DNA from: Dromiciops gliroides
Taxonomy: Eukaryota; Chordata; Mammalia; Microbiotheria; Microbiotheriidae
DNA: 64,000 nt
Direction of reading: 5' to 3'
Assembly: GCF_019393635.1 (NCBI RefSeq)
Contig: NC_057861.1
Coordinates: forward strand, 460,478,330 to 460,542,329
Position 1 is the stretch's first letter, and each line of letters begins with the position of its first letter. This document shows, one piece after another, positions 23,101-38,100 of this stretch. A model generated the notes under the pieces. That model ran no database searches. It saw nothing but the letters and a program-made list of their open reading frames with translations, and was not told where the DNA came from. The position numbers and the translations under genes were made by a program.

Positions 23101-26100
23101 TTTTGCACCAGTGGATCAAATTGATTCCATCATTAATCCATTGTAGTATCAGCGCCTTGCTCTATGTGAAATAACCTGTCACTGAACTTGAATGCTTCAT
23201 TTATGCTGCATGCCAATCATAGTGCCTTTTCATCTAGAAGCCAATGGGAGAGGATGAAGCCCTTGATTCCCTGTCGTCAGATTTCACTTGTAAATCTGCA
23301 GCTCCAGGGAAGGAAACAGATAAAGAGGTATTGTTCTCCATGGTACTTGACTTTTTATTTAATGCTTTGCAGTTCCGGTCAACAATATTAATGTTCAAAG
23401 TGTTCTGCATGTGGAAGTTTGGATTTTGGTCTTTATCTTTCAGAAAGCTTCAGAAGGAGAGGTTTTAAAAGCCGAATCAGTAAACCTCATCAAAAGTGCT
23501 ATTCCTCCAGACGAGAAGAAACGGCGGATAGAAGAGGTACCAATACTTCTTCCTTAGGAAACTACCCAATTCTGTCTGAGAATAATCATTAGCTTTCCCA
23601 TAACCTCCCTCAGCTAGACTAATATGAACAATATTCTATAAAGTATGACATGTCTATTCCCACTTGTGTGTTTGGGTGATTAAAACCAGTTGGAGCCATG
23701 TCTGTCTGTATCCAGCAAGAAGCAGCACAGTAAAGTAGAAAGAGCCCAAGGTCTGAGTCACAGGATGTGGGTTCAAATCCAGGCTTTCTTAGGTAGAATA
23801 GTTCTTTGTCATGTCATTTACTACAAAATTAGTAGACTTTAGCTAATTAGACTAAAAATTGAAAGGGAAGAAAATCTCATTACCAAAAAAAAAATGAACC
23901 AAGTAAAATTTTAATAAAGAAAAAATAAAGAGAATTATCATAAATGAGAAGTAAAAAAGAGATGAAGGATTATCTGCAAAACCATAAAATACCCAAATTA
24001 GCAGAATATGAAATAAAAATCTCTAATAATCCAGTTTCAGAAAATAAAAAATTAACCCAGACAAGATGGATTCATGATTCCATCAAACATTTAAATAATA
24101 ATTTGTAGCCATACTACACAAATTGTTCTTAAAAATTGGGAAAGTCTCTTAGCTCCTCTATACTTCAGTTTCTCTATATGTAAAATGAAACTGGATTTAG
24201 ATATTCTCTAAAGTTTCTTCCAGATCTAAATCCTACACACACACAAGTAGGCTTTACACATGCATAAGAGGAAGGACTTATGTCAACTTGTTGTTTATTT
24301 TGGGTCACATTGCAGGTGAAAATAAGACTGTTGAACTACTTCTTCCTGCCCTTCATTTTGTATTATAATATGATATGTAATCGCCTTCCCCCAAATCATC
24401 TTGCACTTATTTTGTTTATCCTTATTTATACCTATTTTGTTTGTGTATATACACACACACACACACACCCCTGTTATCTTCCCCCAATAATGTCTTTTAG
24501 GGAAGAAACTATTTTAAGCTTTTTACCTTTCTATCCCCAGTGCCTACCAGAGATCCTGGCACATACTGGACATTTAATAAATGCTTGTTCAATGAGTCAC
24601 ATTTTTGGTGTTCTGAGAGAGCTTGCCCATTCTCCTAGGAACCCCTCACTGTTGTGAAACAGGAGATATGAAAATCTTACTATGTTAAAAGCTGGGAGTA
24701 GCCTCAGAGATCGGCAGTCAGTCAAACAGCAACACTTTCTTTTTCATAATCCTAAATCAGCTTGACTCAAGGGGACATTGCAGTCCTGTTGAGCCCTTCT
24801 TCCCCTCTTAAAAACAACAAGACTATTCACTTCCTTCTCTCACAGCCTGTTTGTGCCTGAAGAGCACACCATGCGTGTCACATGTGGCAGCAGGCAGCAG
24901 CATGATGCCCTGGAGTCATTTGTCAGTGTTCTTGTCCAACTTCCCATAAGTTCCCCTGTAAAGGAAAGTTAGTTTGTTTTGTTTTTTTTTTAATCTGAAT
25001 GGCTAGTGTGACAGTGATGGAACACCACACCCCTGCTAGGCAGTGTTCCAATAGCAACTGGGATGAAGCTGCCAACAGAAAATGAGTTGGCCTTTCTAAA
25101 TAGCTCTGTTCAACTGGGGAAGCTATTTGGGCAGGTGAGGAAATTTTTCAGAAGACATTAAAACTGTGTCCCAGAGAAATGTTGTTAGGTGTTGTAAAGG
25201 TGTAGCAAAATAGCTGGTAAGCAGTGACAACTTGGAATTTGTAGGTTGGCAAAACAATTTAAGTTATGGAAAATAATAATTATTGAAAAATATTTTCAAG
25301 CTTCCTAAGGGAAAAGGAAATATCACCAACTGTTAGCACAAGCCAATTATAACTACTATCTCTAATGTCTTTTTCATGTTTTTCCACACATTACAGAATC
25401 ATAGAATTTTAGTTGGGAGGGAAGAGAGCTCACTAGCCATTTAGTGCACTTCATACTGAAACTATAACTTGCTCCAGAAATGGGTATCCTGCCTCCTCCA
25501 AGGAGGAGGAGGAGGATCCCATTGCCTCCTGAGTCACCCCATTCTACTTTGTTATAGGAAGTTTTTCTTGACATCCAGCCTAGTCACCTTTTTGTAATGT
25601 CTCTCCATAGTTTCTTGATCTGTCAGGAGGGGCATGACAGCCTTAAGATAATTGAAAATATCTAAGTTCCTTCTTCTCCAGACCCCATTTCCTCCACCCA
25701 GTCTCATATATCATGGACTCCAGACCCTTCAGCATTTTAGATACATTTCTCTGGATAGTCTCTGGTTTATTAATGTCTTTCTTGAATTGTGGCCTCCAGA
25801 AACGAACACAGTACCCCAGATGTGGTCTGACCAAGGTAGATTATGAGACAATCACTGTCTAATTCCTGGAAGCTATGTCCTCCTTCCTGCAGCCCAATAT
25901 TGAATTATCTTTTTTTTTTTTTCTGCTACATCACACTGCTGACTTACATTTAGCAGTTACAGTCAGTCCACTAAGCCTTTACACCATTCATTGTTTTGCT
26001 TAGTGTCCATTTGAATGTCCTTCTCTATGTCCCCTATCCCACAAAACAGTATGTTAAGGTTCATTCTACAGAAAATAGGGTCATAGATTTAGAACTGGGA

Positions 26101-29100
26101 AGGTCCTTAGGCATCATTTCATACAACCCCCTCATTTTACACAAAAATGAAAAAAAATTGAGGTTCAGAGAGGTGACAAGACTTACCTGAGATTACAGAT
26201 ATAGTAAATGGCAGAACATAGATAGGTTCCTCTGATAGCTAGCCCAGTGTTTTTTCCACTATGCTACAGTGGTTTGTAAACATTTGCTTATAAATTAAAG
26301 ACTTCTTTTTTTTCTTCTTCTCAAACTAGTCTTATTCAGAGAAAGCCTCCACACAAGCTCTAGATGATCTTTCTGACATGCTTGGAAGCCCAGAACCTGA
26401 GCCTGAGATAGATACAAGTTCCTTAAAAGAAGTTGATGAGGTATTGTGCATGTCACTGTTTGACAATCTTGCATCGTTTTGCTTCTCTGAAGTCTTGCTT
26501 TAGCTTTTCTTTCGGCCAAGGTTAAAAGTGAGCTGGTAATGTTATCTTTCATTTCCTAATGGAGAGAGTTCAATTAAAAGAAAAGTAGAAACTTCTTGTC
26601 ACTGTAGTCAGTAACTGTCAGTCAACAAGCCTATTGTTCCCTATTCTAAAAGATATCATCTGACCTTTTGGGAGAGGATGAGAAACATAAAATAATACTG
26701 GTGCATCTTACACAAGAATAGCCAGGTAAATAATAGCAGTGTGATATAATGGATTGTAATGGCCATAAATCAGTCTAGTAATGCAGAGGCTTATAAATTT
26801 AAATCTGGACTCATTTCACCATTAATCAGATTTTTTATATGTAAAAGTGAGGATATTATTTTCACTCTTGTCCATTTCACAAGTGGTTGTGTGGAATAAA
26901 TGAGACAATAGAGAGGAAAAAATGTTTTAAAAGGTTGGCCTGAGGTAAGTGTTCTTTAAATCTAAGTGTTAAGGGAAGAATTAGAACAGATTAGGGCCAG
27001 GAAGTTACATCAGAGAAGTTCTCCTGTCTCTAATGCCTTTTCATGGAGCTTCATGAATCATTGAAAAGAATCAAAAGCCTCTCTATTAACTGGTCCTCAT
27101 GAGGGGAAAAATATAATCTACATAACAAACAAATGCCCACCAAAATCACTTCTAAGGGCCATAGGACTTAGAGTTAGAAGGGGCCCTAGCCATCATCAGG
27201 TCATCTTTTAAAATGAGGAAAATGAGTTTCATGGGAAGTATCCATTTGAATTTCTGTAGCACTTTAAGGTTTTCACAGTTCTTTGCTCATAACAGTCCTG
27301 TGGTTGTATTATTACATTCATTTTTCGGAGGAGGGAAATGAGGATTCAGGAAGAGGTTAAGTTACTTGCCTGTGGTAACAGGATAGTAAGTATCTGATAG
27401 AGCTTTCAAGCCCAGGTCCCCCCACCCCTCATCAGCACTCTTTGTCCCTGGAGTCCCTGGAATCCCTGGAATCCCTGGAGCCGAATGAGGTTGATGGCTA
27501 TATTAGTGGAGAGAAGGGGCTGGATGCAAAAGACGTTAAAGTCCTCTGAAAATATGTTCTCCTTAGATGCAAAGACTAAACAATAGGAATTCTCTGAAAA
27601 ATTCAATACTCCTTTGGATAATTTAGGTGCATCTCAGACACTCACCTCCTCTAGGCACTGGGTATTCTGAACTAGAGGCTTAGTTTCATGAAAGTTGCTA
27701 CCACTGTGGAATAGTTTTTCTTTCTTCTTTTATGTACTAATATAGAAATAGTCATGGAGTGCATGTAACTTCATTCAACTGATGCATGCTGAGTGCTTCA
27801 TTTGCTTAGAATTTTCTTTTACAGAATAGGATTAAATGAGTAATATTAAAGTCATTGTACTGTTTGGTTTCTATTCTTTCATCAGACAAAATCCAGAGAA
27901 GAAAGACTGAAGAAGTGTGGTGAACGTGAAGATACCCTCCCAACTGACTACCAGTTAAAACCAGCAATGGTAATAGCATAGGGTACCATACACAATTAGA
28001 TTCATGCCCCCAGTATTTGTGTGCTACCAAACACCTTGTCTCACAAAGATTCCCTATATGTTGGTTTTCAGGGAATATTAACAACTGCTCTTCAAGGTAA
28101 TATGTCACCAGCCTTGCCAGCTTGATAGTATTCTGGGCATCAAGTACTGTCCTAAATTTGTGAATTGTTCCTTTTCTTCTTTGGAAGATCAGGTTCATTG
28201 GGTCATTGCACAACCTTGTTATGGTAGAGGATAGAATCACTGCTTTTGACATAGGGGGAAAGGCAATTCCCCATAGTTGATTTAAAATTTTCCCTTTGAA
28301 ATAATACAAATAGATATTATATGGAAGATAAACACACTTGCTAAAGAATTTGCTTGCATTTTGTGTGAAGTTGGCACACCCATTTTATGGTAGAGTAATT
28401 AAAGCCAATATTGGTTTTATAAAACCAATAAAACTGAATGGCCTCAGTCCTTTCTCCTCATGCCTTCCCATTCTTCTCTTCTCCAGGCTTAACATTCCCA
28501 TTTCCTTCAGCTAATCTACATATGACATAGATTCAAGGCCCTTCTCCATCCTATTTGCTTTCCTCTTCATATCCTCTTGTCTCTTGTCCACTCAATTGCT
28601 ATTATAGCTGAACGTCCATACTAGCTTTTTAAATAGAGCCACTGCTTAATTTTTTAAAGGGGGGTTGGGGGAATGGTGGAACTTCTCTGCAGATAACTCT
28701 ACTGATGGTATCTTTAGGATACCACCAGCCTGTACACAAGCTATATTTTGTTGCAAAGTCATAAACGTCCTCTTTTTTAATAGCTTCCCCTTATGCTGAT
28801 CGATTTGAAATACAAATTACATGTGGTACAATAAAACCTGCTTCCACTCCCATCTATAATCTTGTTTCTAGCATTGAATTATCTAAGGGAGGTGGGATTG
28901 TCAGTATGATAATATAACAAAACAAAAACTATTTTCCATTTTATTTGCAGGATAAAGATGGGAAACCTCTATTGCCAAAGCCTGAAGAAAAACCTCAGGT
29001 TAGGAAATGAAATCTTTCAAACTGATATTTTCTTCTTTCCCAAAAGAAATGTTGAGTATAAGTTGAGAATTCCTGATACCCCAGGTATCGCCTATATACT

Positions 29101-32100
29101 TTGACATGTCACATTGATGTCACATTAATGTGACAACAGTGAAGGCAGCATTGGGGTAGGGATTTGCAGTTTCTCTTCTCATCTTTAAAGTGGAAACCTA
29201 TCTGAGAGAACTTGGTTATATCGTTTTACCCAGAGTTTCATAACGTTTTATTTACCTTTTGTTTACATAATTATAGTCAATATGGTCAGATTAGGTTAAC
29301 CCCATTTGACATCACTTTCACAGATATGTCCATATTACTTTGTATTCATATTTGTCATTTTGTGAAAATTGTATTCAGCCAGCCAAATTATTGAGCCCTA
29401 ACCATGCACCAGCCACCATGCCAGGTGCCAGGGGGGTACAAAATCAAAAGTCCCTGCATACTCTTTTTTTTTTTTAAAGTGAGGCAATTGGGGTTAAGTG
29501 ACTTACCCAGGGTCACACAGCTAGTAAGTGTTAAGTGTCCGAGGCCGGATTTGAACTCAGGTACTCCTGACTCCAGGGCCAGTGCTCTATCCACTGTGCC
29601 ACCCAGCTGCCCCCCTGCATACTCTTAAGGATCTTATACTCTATCAGGAAGTACAAAATATGTACCAGGCAAATATTGAGTAATGGGTTAGACAGGGGTG
29701 GAAGGTGGGGGAATAGAAAGGCTTCATGTGAGAAATGGCACGTGTGCTGAGTTTTGAAGGGAGCTAGAAACCCTAAAAGATGGAGGTGAGACAAGGAGTA
29801 CATTCCAGGCATCAGGGAAAGCCTATGTTAAGGCATGGAGCTGGGATATGGAATGTTGTCTATGAATAACAATAATTAGGACAAATGTATTTATGGTTAG
29901 AGTGTTGGACCTAGAGTCAGGAAGACTCAACTTCCTGAGTTCAAATCTAGCCTAATATACTTACTACCTGTGTGACCCTGGGCAAGTCACTTAAAGCTGT
30001 TTACATTAGTTTCCTCATCTGTAAAATAACGGAGAAGGAAATGACAAGTATCTTGGCCAAGAAAATCCCAAGTGGGGTCACAAAGAGTCGAACTTGACTG
30101 AACAACAACAAATTTGTTTCTAGAGGCAACTGGAAGCCACTAGAGTTTATGGAGTGGGGAGGAAAGTGGGGAGGTGGCATAGTCAGACCTGTGCTATTGG
30201 ACTAGCATATCACAATTTGTGCAAATATTCCCCATTCATTGGACATGGAAGTTGTTTGCAGTTGTTCTTTTAATTACTCGAAATTTGAATATGAATATTT
30301 TTGCACAGATAGGTTTTTTCCCCCCCTTTCAATACCAAGCCCAGCAGCAGAATCACCGGATCAAAGAGTATGATTGCTTTTTCTTTAAACTCTGTTTTAC
30401 TACCAGATTGGATCATAGATGGATGAGATGTTATCAATCATCTGACCCAGTTTTTCTTTTTTACAAATAAGAAAACTGAGATCCACAGGAGTTAAGATTC
30501 CTTGCTTAAGGTCACAGAGCTATTTAATGGTCTGATTCTAATAGGTCTTCTAAGAAAAAAAAAACCTAGGCAGAAAAGTCAACAGCTGACTTCTGTGAAC
30601 TCTAAACCTGAGGTTTTAGGTTACTCTGAAAGATCAACACCCCAGAATCTGTCTGTAAGGGCCTCCTCTCTCTTTTGTAGCCATTGGTCTGCACCTGGCC
30701 TCAAGGGGAATTGATATCCCTTATACTCTCATGGTCTAAGTAGGGCAAAACCAATTTTGTCTTACATCATCTAAAGGACTGAGTTTCTTAAAAAGCAAAC
30801 ATTTTAAAAAAGCTTGGATGAGTCCTGATCTCTACTCATGGACCTTACAGGCACAGTATGAGCCTATGATACATACGTAAATAAGTATAATACAAAATTC
30901 ATAAATGTGTAAGGTACCAACCAAAGGACTGAAATGTGAGGAGTTCTAAAAAAATAAAGCCTTCCTTGAAGTTAGAACTGTCCCAGCTATATCTATACAT
31001 GAGTCTAGGTATAATTGACATGGGGTCTAGACTGAAAGTAGTTGCCCCTAGGAATATGTTTTAGCCAGTTTTTATTGTTAATTTTAGGATATAATTTTTA
31101 GGCTCCATAAAATTCTGATTTTTATATGATAAATTTTTATTTTTCTTATAGTGAAAAGGATGTTTTAGGGGGCAGAAATATTGACACAATAAAAGCAACT
31201 TCAAGCCTTCAAAAAGACAAACATTTGTTATTTGGTAAAAATTCTTCAGTAACTAGAAAATATTTGATTAAATCAATCACTGAATTTTGTGTAATAATGT
31301 ATTAATATAAGAGCTGTTATATAATATCTTTATCTTATATCAATAAAATAGTGAAGTTCCCATTTTTAAAAGTCTTAAGAAAATTTAGTAACTGTGATAG
31401 GAGGGCATCTAGGTGGTACAGTGGGCCTGGAGTTAGGAAGACCTGAGTTCAAAGCTGGCCTCAGACACTTACTAGCTGTGTGACCCTGGACAAATCACTT
31501 AACCCTGTTTGCCTCAGTTTTTTCATCTGTAAAATGAGCTGGAGAAAGAAATGGCAAACCACTCCAGTATTTTTGCCAACAAAACCCCAAATGGGGTCAC
31601 AAGGTTAGACACAATTGAATCAATTGAATAACAACAACAAAAAAACTATAATAGGACAGCTTTCCTGAGCACAGCAAGTTTGAGATTTGATATTTGATGT
31701 TGTCTTGATTTGGGAAACTTGAGTTTGTAGACCACAAATGGATTGCAATGCATTGCCAGAAAAAAAAAAACCAATACAAAACTAATTCTAGTTAAAACCA
31801 TTCATGTTCACTTAGTTAAACCAGTCACTTTATATTATGTAACTTTCTTCTTGCATTGTAGCCTATGAGTGAATCCAAACTTGTTGATGAATTATCCAAA
31901 GATTTTGGAAGTTCTGAACCTCAAGGAAAACAACCTAAACCAGCTGACAAAAGAAAAGTAAGTCAGAGAGGTTTTAAACCTCTTGTTTTAGGCGCTTCTG
32001 TGTTCCTTTCTATAGTAATAAGACACAGGCTAAGCTTGAAATGATCAACAAACATCCTACTTATGCCATGCTTTGCCTTACTTTTTTCAGTCTTGGCCTT

Positions 32101-35100
32101 TTCTGGATGTTTCTTCTTTTCCTTTATCTTCCAGTGACGTTCCTACAACTAAAATAATTAATTCAAAATTTCATTTCATAGATAAAGTAAGATGTGCTAT
32201 GAATGGTGGCCGGAAGAAGTTTAGAATGTGCCCAGTTTAGTATTGGGCAATCACAGGCACTTAATTTCCTTCCTGTAGTTTATAATGCTTGTAGCAGGCA
32301 TTTTTAGTACACACACATGCTGTCTTGCTAACCATATCTTTTCATTTTTGTTTTTATATTTGTTTCTTCCTTTAGAAATCTGAGACTCCAGCCCATGCTC
32401 CTGTTAAAGAAGTTGTTTCAAAAACCTCCATGTGTGTTGTACAAGAAGTGCCTCAAAAGCCTCCTGCAAAGCCCGTGAGTATTGCCTGTTTTCCCAAGAG
32501 GCGCTCTGAACATCTGTTCACCTACTCATACAGCAGTGCTCCCTAATAAACATTCACAACTGTATCGTCCCATTCTAGCACTGAGTCTGACTATGACGTC
32601 ATCCTCCCACCCCTTTTCAGTCAACTCTGGTGGCCCTTTTGCCTCCAGGGTCAAATATAAAATCTTCGGTTTGGCTTTTAAAGTTTACCTTTATAACCTG
32701 TCCTCTTCCTACCTTTACAGTTGTCTCACACCTTACTCCTTGCCATATACTCTGAGATTCAGTGACATTGGCCTCCTTCCTCTTCCTCTCATAAGATGCT
32801 CCATCCCCCAACTCTGGGCATTTCCCCTGGATGTCCCCCATGCCTGAACCTCTCCTTCCTCATCTCTACCTCTTTCCTTCTTCGAGTCTCAGCTAAAATA
32901 TCATCTTCTGCAAGAAGGCTTTCCTGGGCTTCTTTAATCTTAATGCCTTCCATCTGTTGAATATCTCCAATTTGTCCTGTACATATCTTGTTGGTACATA
33001 GTTATTTGCATATTACCTTCCCCATTAGACTTTTACTTTTTACTTATATATTTTTTTTGTTTTTTTAGTGAGGCAGTTGGGGTTAAGTGACTTGCCCAGG
33101 GTCACACAGCTAGTAAGTGTAAAGTGTCTGAGGCCGGATTTGAACTCAGGTACTCCTGACTCCAGGGCCGGTGCTCTATCCACTGCACCACCTAGCCGCC
33201 CCTACTTATATATTTTTTAATGGTTAGCATGGTGCCGGACACACAGTGAGCACTTAATAAATGCTTGACTAAATGCAAGTTAATGAAAATCTTAGATACC
33301 TACAAGTCTGCTATATTGCAAGCACAGTGCAAAGAGGAGGTTTGGAGGTAAGAAAATCAGAGTGCAAATCCTAGCTCTCCCATTTATGATCCTTTTGATC
33401 TTGGGCAAGTAAATTAATCTCTCTCACCTCCAGTTTCCTTACCTATAAAATGAAGGAGATGGATTAGATCATGTATAAGGCCCTTCCTAAGTCTATGATT
33501 TTACTGTTTGATGGGCTTCAACCAAAGAGATTCAGGCTACTTTTATTTAATTCCTAATGACTATCATTTTGACCACCTTTGAAAACTTTTGTTTCCTTAG
33601 CACTTTGGGGACAAATTATCCTCATCCGGGCCCTGTCTTCCTCTTTCTGTCATTATTTGTTGTTCCCCAAATAGTGCTCGTTTCTCTGTAGCTTCAAAGC
33701 ACATTTCGCTGTAAATTAACTGGCAGTCAAATCGTAAGAATCATTTTTCACAAAGGGGAAGTAACCTGAAACAATTTAAAACAAGTGCCTTTCTACTTTT
33801 TCCCCTGTTGCTACATGCAGAATGCCTTTCATTAATTATAAATTTAGCCCTACCTTAATGACTTTAAAGCACACTGCAGGCTTCAGAGTGAAGGGGCTCA
33901 ACAGTCTAGTTGCCCATTTCTATAACATTTATTTTGTTTTGTTTTGTTTTTCCAGGGCAATGAGGGTTAAGTGACTTGTCCAGGGTCACACAGCTAGTAA
34001 GTGTCAAGTGTCTGAGGCTGGATTTGAACTCAGGTCCTCCTGAATCCAAGGCTGGTGCTTTATCCACTGCACCACCTAGCTGCCCCTTATAACATTTAGA
34101 GGTTTACAAAGTCCTTTGTTCCCAACAAACCCATGAGATGGGGCAGCTAAGTGGTACAGTGGATAGAGTGCCAGGTCTAGAGTAAGGAAGACATCTCCGT
34201 GAGTACAAATCCAGCCTCAGACACTTGCTAGCTGTGTGACCCTGGCACCCTGTTTGCTTCAGTTTCCGTATCTGTAAAATGAGCTGGAGAAGGAAATGGC
34301 AAATCACTTGTGTATCTTTGCCAAGAAAACCCCCAATGGGGTCATGAAGAGTCAGATATGACTAAAAAATGACCAAACAATAACAAAAGCGCTTTGTCCA
34401 CAGCAACCCATGAGATAGGTTTTGGTACAAATATTATTGTGCCCATTTTACCATTGAGGAAATTCTTACTCAGAGGAATTAGAGAACGTACTCAGAGAGG
34501 CAGATCCCAAAGAGTTACTAATGCAAATGCAATTTGTGGTCATTAGATCATGAATCTGATCTACTTGTCTTGCCAGAGTCTATTAACAGTTTTTTTTTTT
34601 AATTTCATCTTTATTCTGGTGGGGTTGAAATAAATATCCTATTAATATTCAACTGACCACCTGCCTCTTGACAGAACCTCCCTTATATTAATTCATTTTA
34701 CCATCAGTTTTATGCTGCTGAAATTGACTCGAAAATCTCTATGTCACCAAAGTTAGTACCAGTTTTAGTGAGGTTTAAAAGCACTTCCCAGAAAACTTAG
34801 GCTCTGCTTTCTAGGACATGGGCCAACATGGCAGCAGCAGCCCTATGTGCCATAACTAACAGTTGCCCACACCAGAGAAGTCTGAGTGCATCAGTGAATA
34901 TGGCTAGTGAAAGAAGCAGGACTTAGGCATCCTTTGAATCCTTTGGTAGTCCTTTTGTTAACACTGGCTAATATTTATATCTCACAGGATTGTTGTAAGG
35001 ACCCCCAAAATTACTAGGGAAATATAAAATATATTATTATTGTTGTTGTTGTTATTAATTATACTGTTATAAAAGTTAAAAAATTCTGAGACATAGACTT

Positions 35101-38100
35101 ATGAGAACTAGAAACAAAAAAATTTCTTGTAAGTAAGGTGTATTTCATTCATTGTACTTGGAAATCCAGGTCCTGGTACATATTAAGCCATTAGTAAATA
35201 TGCATTGATTGATAGTTGACTAATTAATAATTAGGGAGTAAGGACAAGTGAATCCTAAGATTTAGAGCTGGAAAAAAACACATAAAACAACCTACTTAGT
35301 CTCATCTAATCCAAGCTCCTCATTTTGTAATTGAGGAAACTAAGACCCAGAAATTTTATATGACAATGACTTGCCCAAAGTCACATAGTGGCAGAGCTGA
35401 AATTTTAACCATGTTTTTTCTGATCCCAGTTTTAGTGTTGTTTACATTGTATTGTACCCTGGAGGCAAGAGGTTGGAAGGCAAGGAACAGAAAATGGGAA
35501 AAAGAGCAAAACCACTGCTAGGTTTATATCCCAAAGATATCCCCTAAAAGAGAAAAAGACCTATTTTTCCAAAAATATTTATAGCAGCTCTTTTTATGGT
35601 GGCTAAGAATTGGAAATCAAAGGAATGCCCATCAATTGGGGAATGGCTAAACAAGCCATGGTGATGGAATATTATTGTGCGGTGAGAAATGACGAGCAGG
35701 ATGATCTCAAAAAGGCCTGGAGGGAGCAGCTAGGTGGCGCAGTAGATAGGGCACCAGCCCTGGATTCAGGAGTACCTGAGTTCAAATCCGACCTCAGACA
35801 CTTGACACTTACTAGCTGTGTGACCATAGGCGGCAAGTCACTTAACCCCCATTGCCCTAAAAAAAAAAAAAGGCCTGGAAAGACTTGCATGAACTGATGT
35901 ATGGTGAAGTGAGCAGAACCAAGAGATCATTGTACACAGAGACAGCAATATTGTTTGATGAAGAACTGTGAATGACTTGACTATTCTCAACAATACAATG
36001 ATCCAAGACAGTCCCAAAGGACTATTAATGAAACATACTATCCACCTCCAAAGAATGAACTAATATTGATGGAACACAGACTGAAGCATGCTATTTTCTC
36101 TTTCTTTGTTTTTTTTTTCTTTCATTCAATTTTCTTGTACAAAATGACTAATATGGTAATATTTTACATAATCATACATGTATAACCCATATCTGATTGC
36201 TTACTGCCTCTGGGAAGGGATAAAATTTGGAACTCAAAACTATAAATAAAAATGTTTCTTACTTTAAAAGAAAGAAAGAAAATGGGAAAAAACTGGGACA
36301 CCAGATAAATTACCAGGGCCATACTTTGTGAACATTTTATCTGCCCCCTTTGCATAAAAAAAAGAATAAGTTATTTTAGAAGTTAGGGGGCCTGAGTTCT
36401 AGCCCCAGTACTGACTGTGTGAAGCCCACCAGCATTCTTAGGCAGGTTCCTGTTCGAAGCCCAACCTCCAGCTCCCTGTTTCCACAAGGCCAAGAAGTTT
36501 CAAGCCGACAGTACCATCAGGCAGAGCTGTGGACAAGGCCAAAACATCAGGAATTAGGGATAGGAAGGAGCATGGTATAATAAACAAATAGCAACTGAAA
36601 TTATGTAAAAAGCCAGTGAATATTTATAGTTTATAATTCTTGTGTATATTTATATTATCTGACATAGCACAAGGAATGTTGGATTTTTAGTCAGAAGACA
36701 GGGTCAAATTCTGTCTCTGCTGCTTGCTACCCCTATGACCTGGGTCAAGTCAATTAAATACCCTGAGCCTCAAATTCATCATCTGCCAAATTAGGGGGTT
36801 GGACTAGATGATCTCTAAGGTTACAGCCCTAAATCGATGCACTTGTGATTCTGAGAGTTGTCAAAAACTGCTTAATGGGGGCAGTAATTTGGGTAACCTC
36901 TTAATGTCCTTTGCACTGTCAGGCCACTAAATAACAATGAGGTTTGCACTGTTTCTTTTGCGTCTGAGATCACGAAAAATTAATGTTTCCACATATACCA
37001 TATCATTATTATATGGTATTTATTTGGGGAGGGGAAAGGGAAACCAGGGCATGAGGAGGCTGGTAACAGCAGATAGACCTAGAAGTCATCAAGACCAGAT
37101 CCCTCATTGTACAGATAAGGAAACAGGCCCAGAGAAGCTTAGGGATTTGACTAGTCTCCTACAGCTAGAATATTATATGTTTGAGTTGGGATTTGAACCC
37201 AGGCCTTCCTGACAGTAAAACCAGTTCTCTTTGCACTGTACCATACTGTTTTTCCATTTCGGAACAGAGGGTGAAGATTCTTTTTTTTTTTTTTTTCTGG
37301 AAGAAAGGAGATGTCTCTATTTTGATAGTTTAGGAGACAAACTTTTGGTTTTTGGATGTTTTTTTTAGAAATAGTCTTTGTGGGGACAGGCTTAGCTATC
37401 CTATCCCTTTCTTTCCTTTATGTATTCTTCTGCCTGAGGTGAAGCAAGTATTTCAATGTACTTTTCCTCTGGGGTTTTCTAAGGGTTGGTATCAGCATAA
37501 GGAACATAGGTCTTCCTGCCTTTTATGAATGTTTCGACATTCTATTTTGTACAAGTAAAAGATTCATTTCAGAATAATAGTTTCTGCTCCTGTCTACCCA
37601 TTTTTCTGTGGTGTACTTTTATCACAATGCCCAGACACTTTTTAACACATTCCACCAGTTGCTCAACTATTACTCTGAATGCGGTGTCATATGCAGAGCC
37701 TCTGATGATTTCAACCTCTACTTTTGAAACATGGATTTTTTTCATTCCACACTTGAGATTATGTGATGAATTATGACTTAGATGAAGTTATCTTTCTGTA
37801 TGTTCTTAGATCAATACATCTCTAAAGCAGTGATAAGCCAGTGTTTCTTCCTGTGTCTTTTCAAAAGGGAGAAGTGCCAGATGATGCTGTGGAAGCCTTA
37901 GTCGGCAGTCTCGCAAAGAAAGAAGTGGATCCAGAAGAAAAGAAACCTGCAGTGGATAAAGTAAAGGTAATGAGGATTCAGGTTCATCTCTGTCTTTCCC
38001 CTTCCCTCCAAAAAGTGCCCTTTATATTGCTCATAAAGCATGCCTGTGTTTCTGCTTAAAACACTTACTTGCACTATTGGATGCTTAATTGATTTGGGAC

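Noticed and set aside
27406..27606. - strand ORF with Gly-Phe-Gln collagen-like repeat
   Set aside because: Caused by a four-copy 9-bp tandem repeat in an intron.
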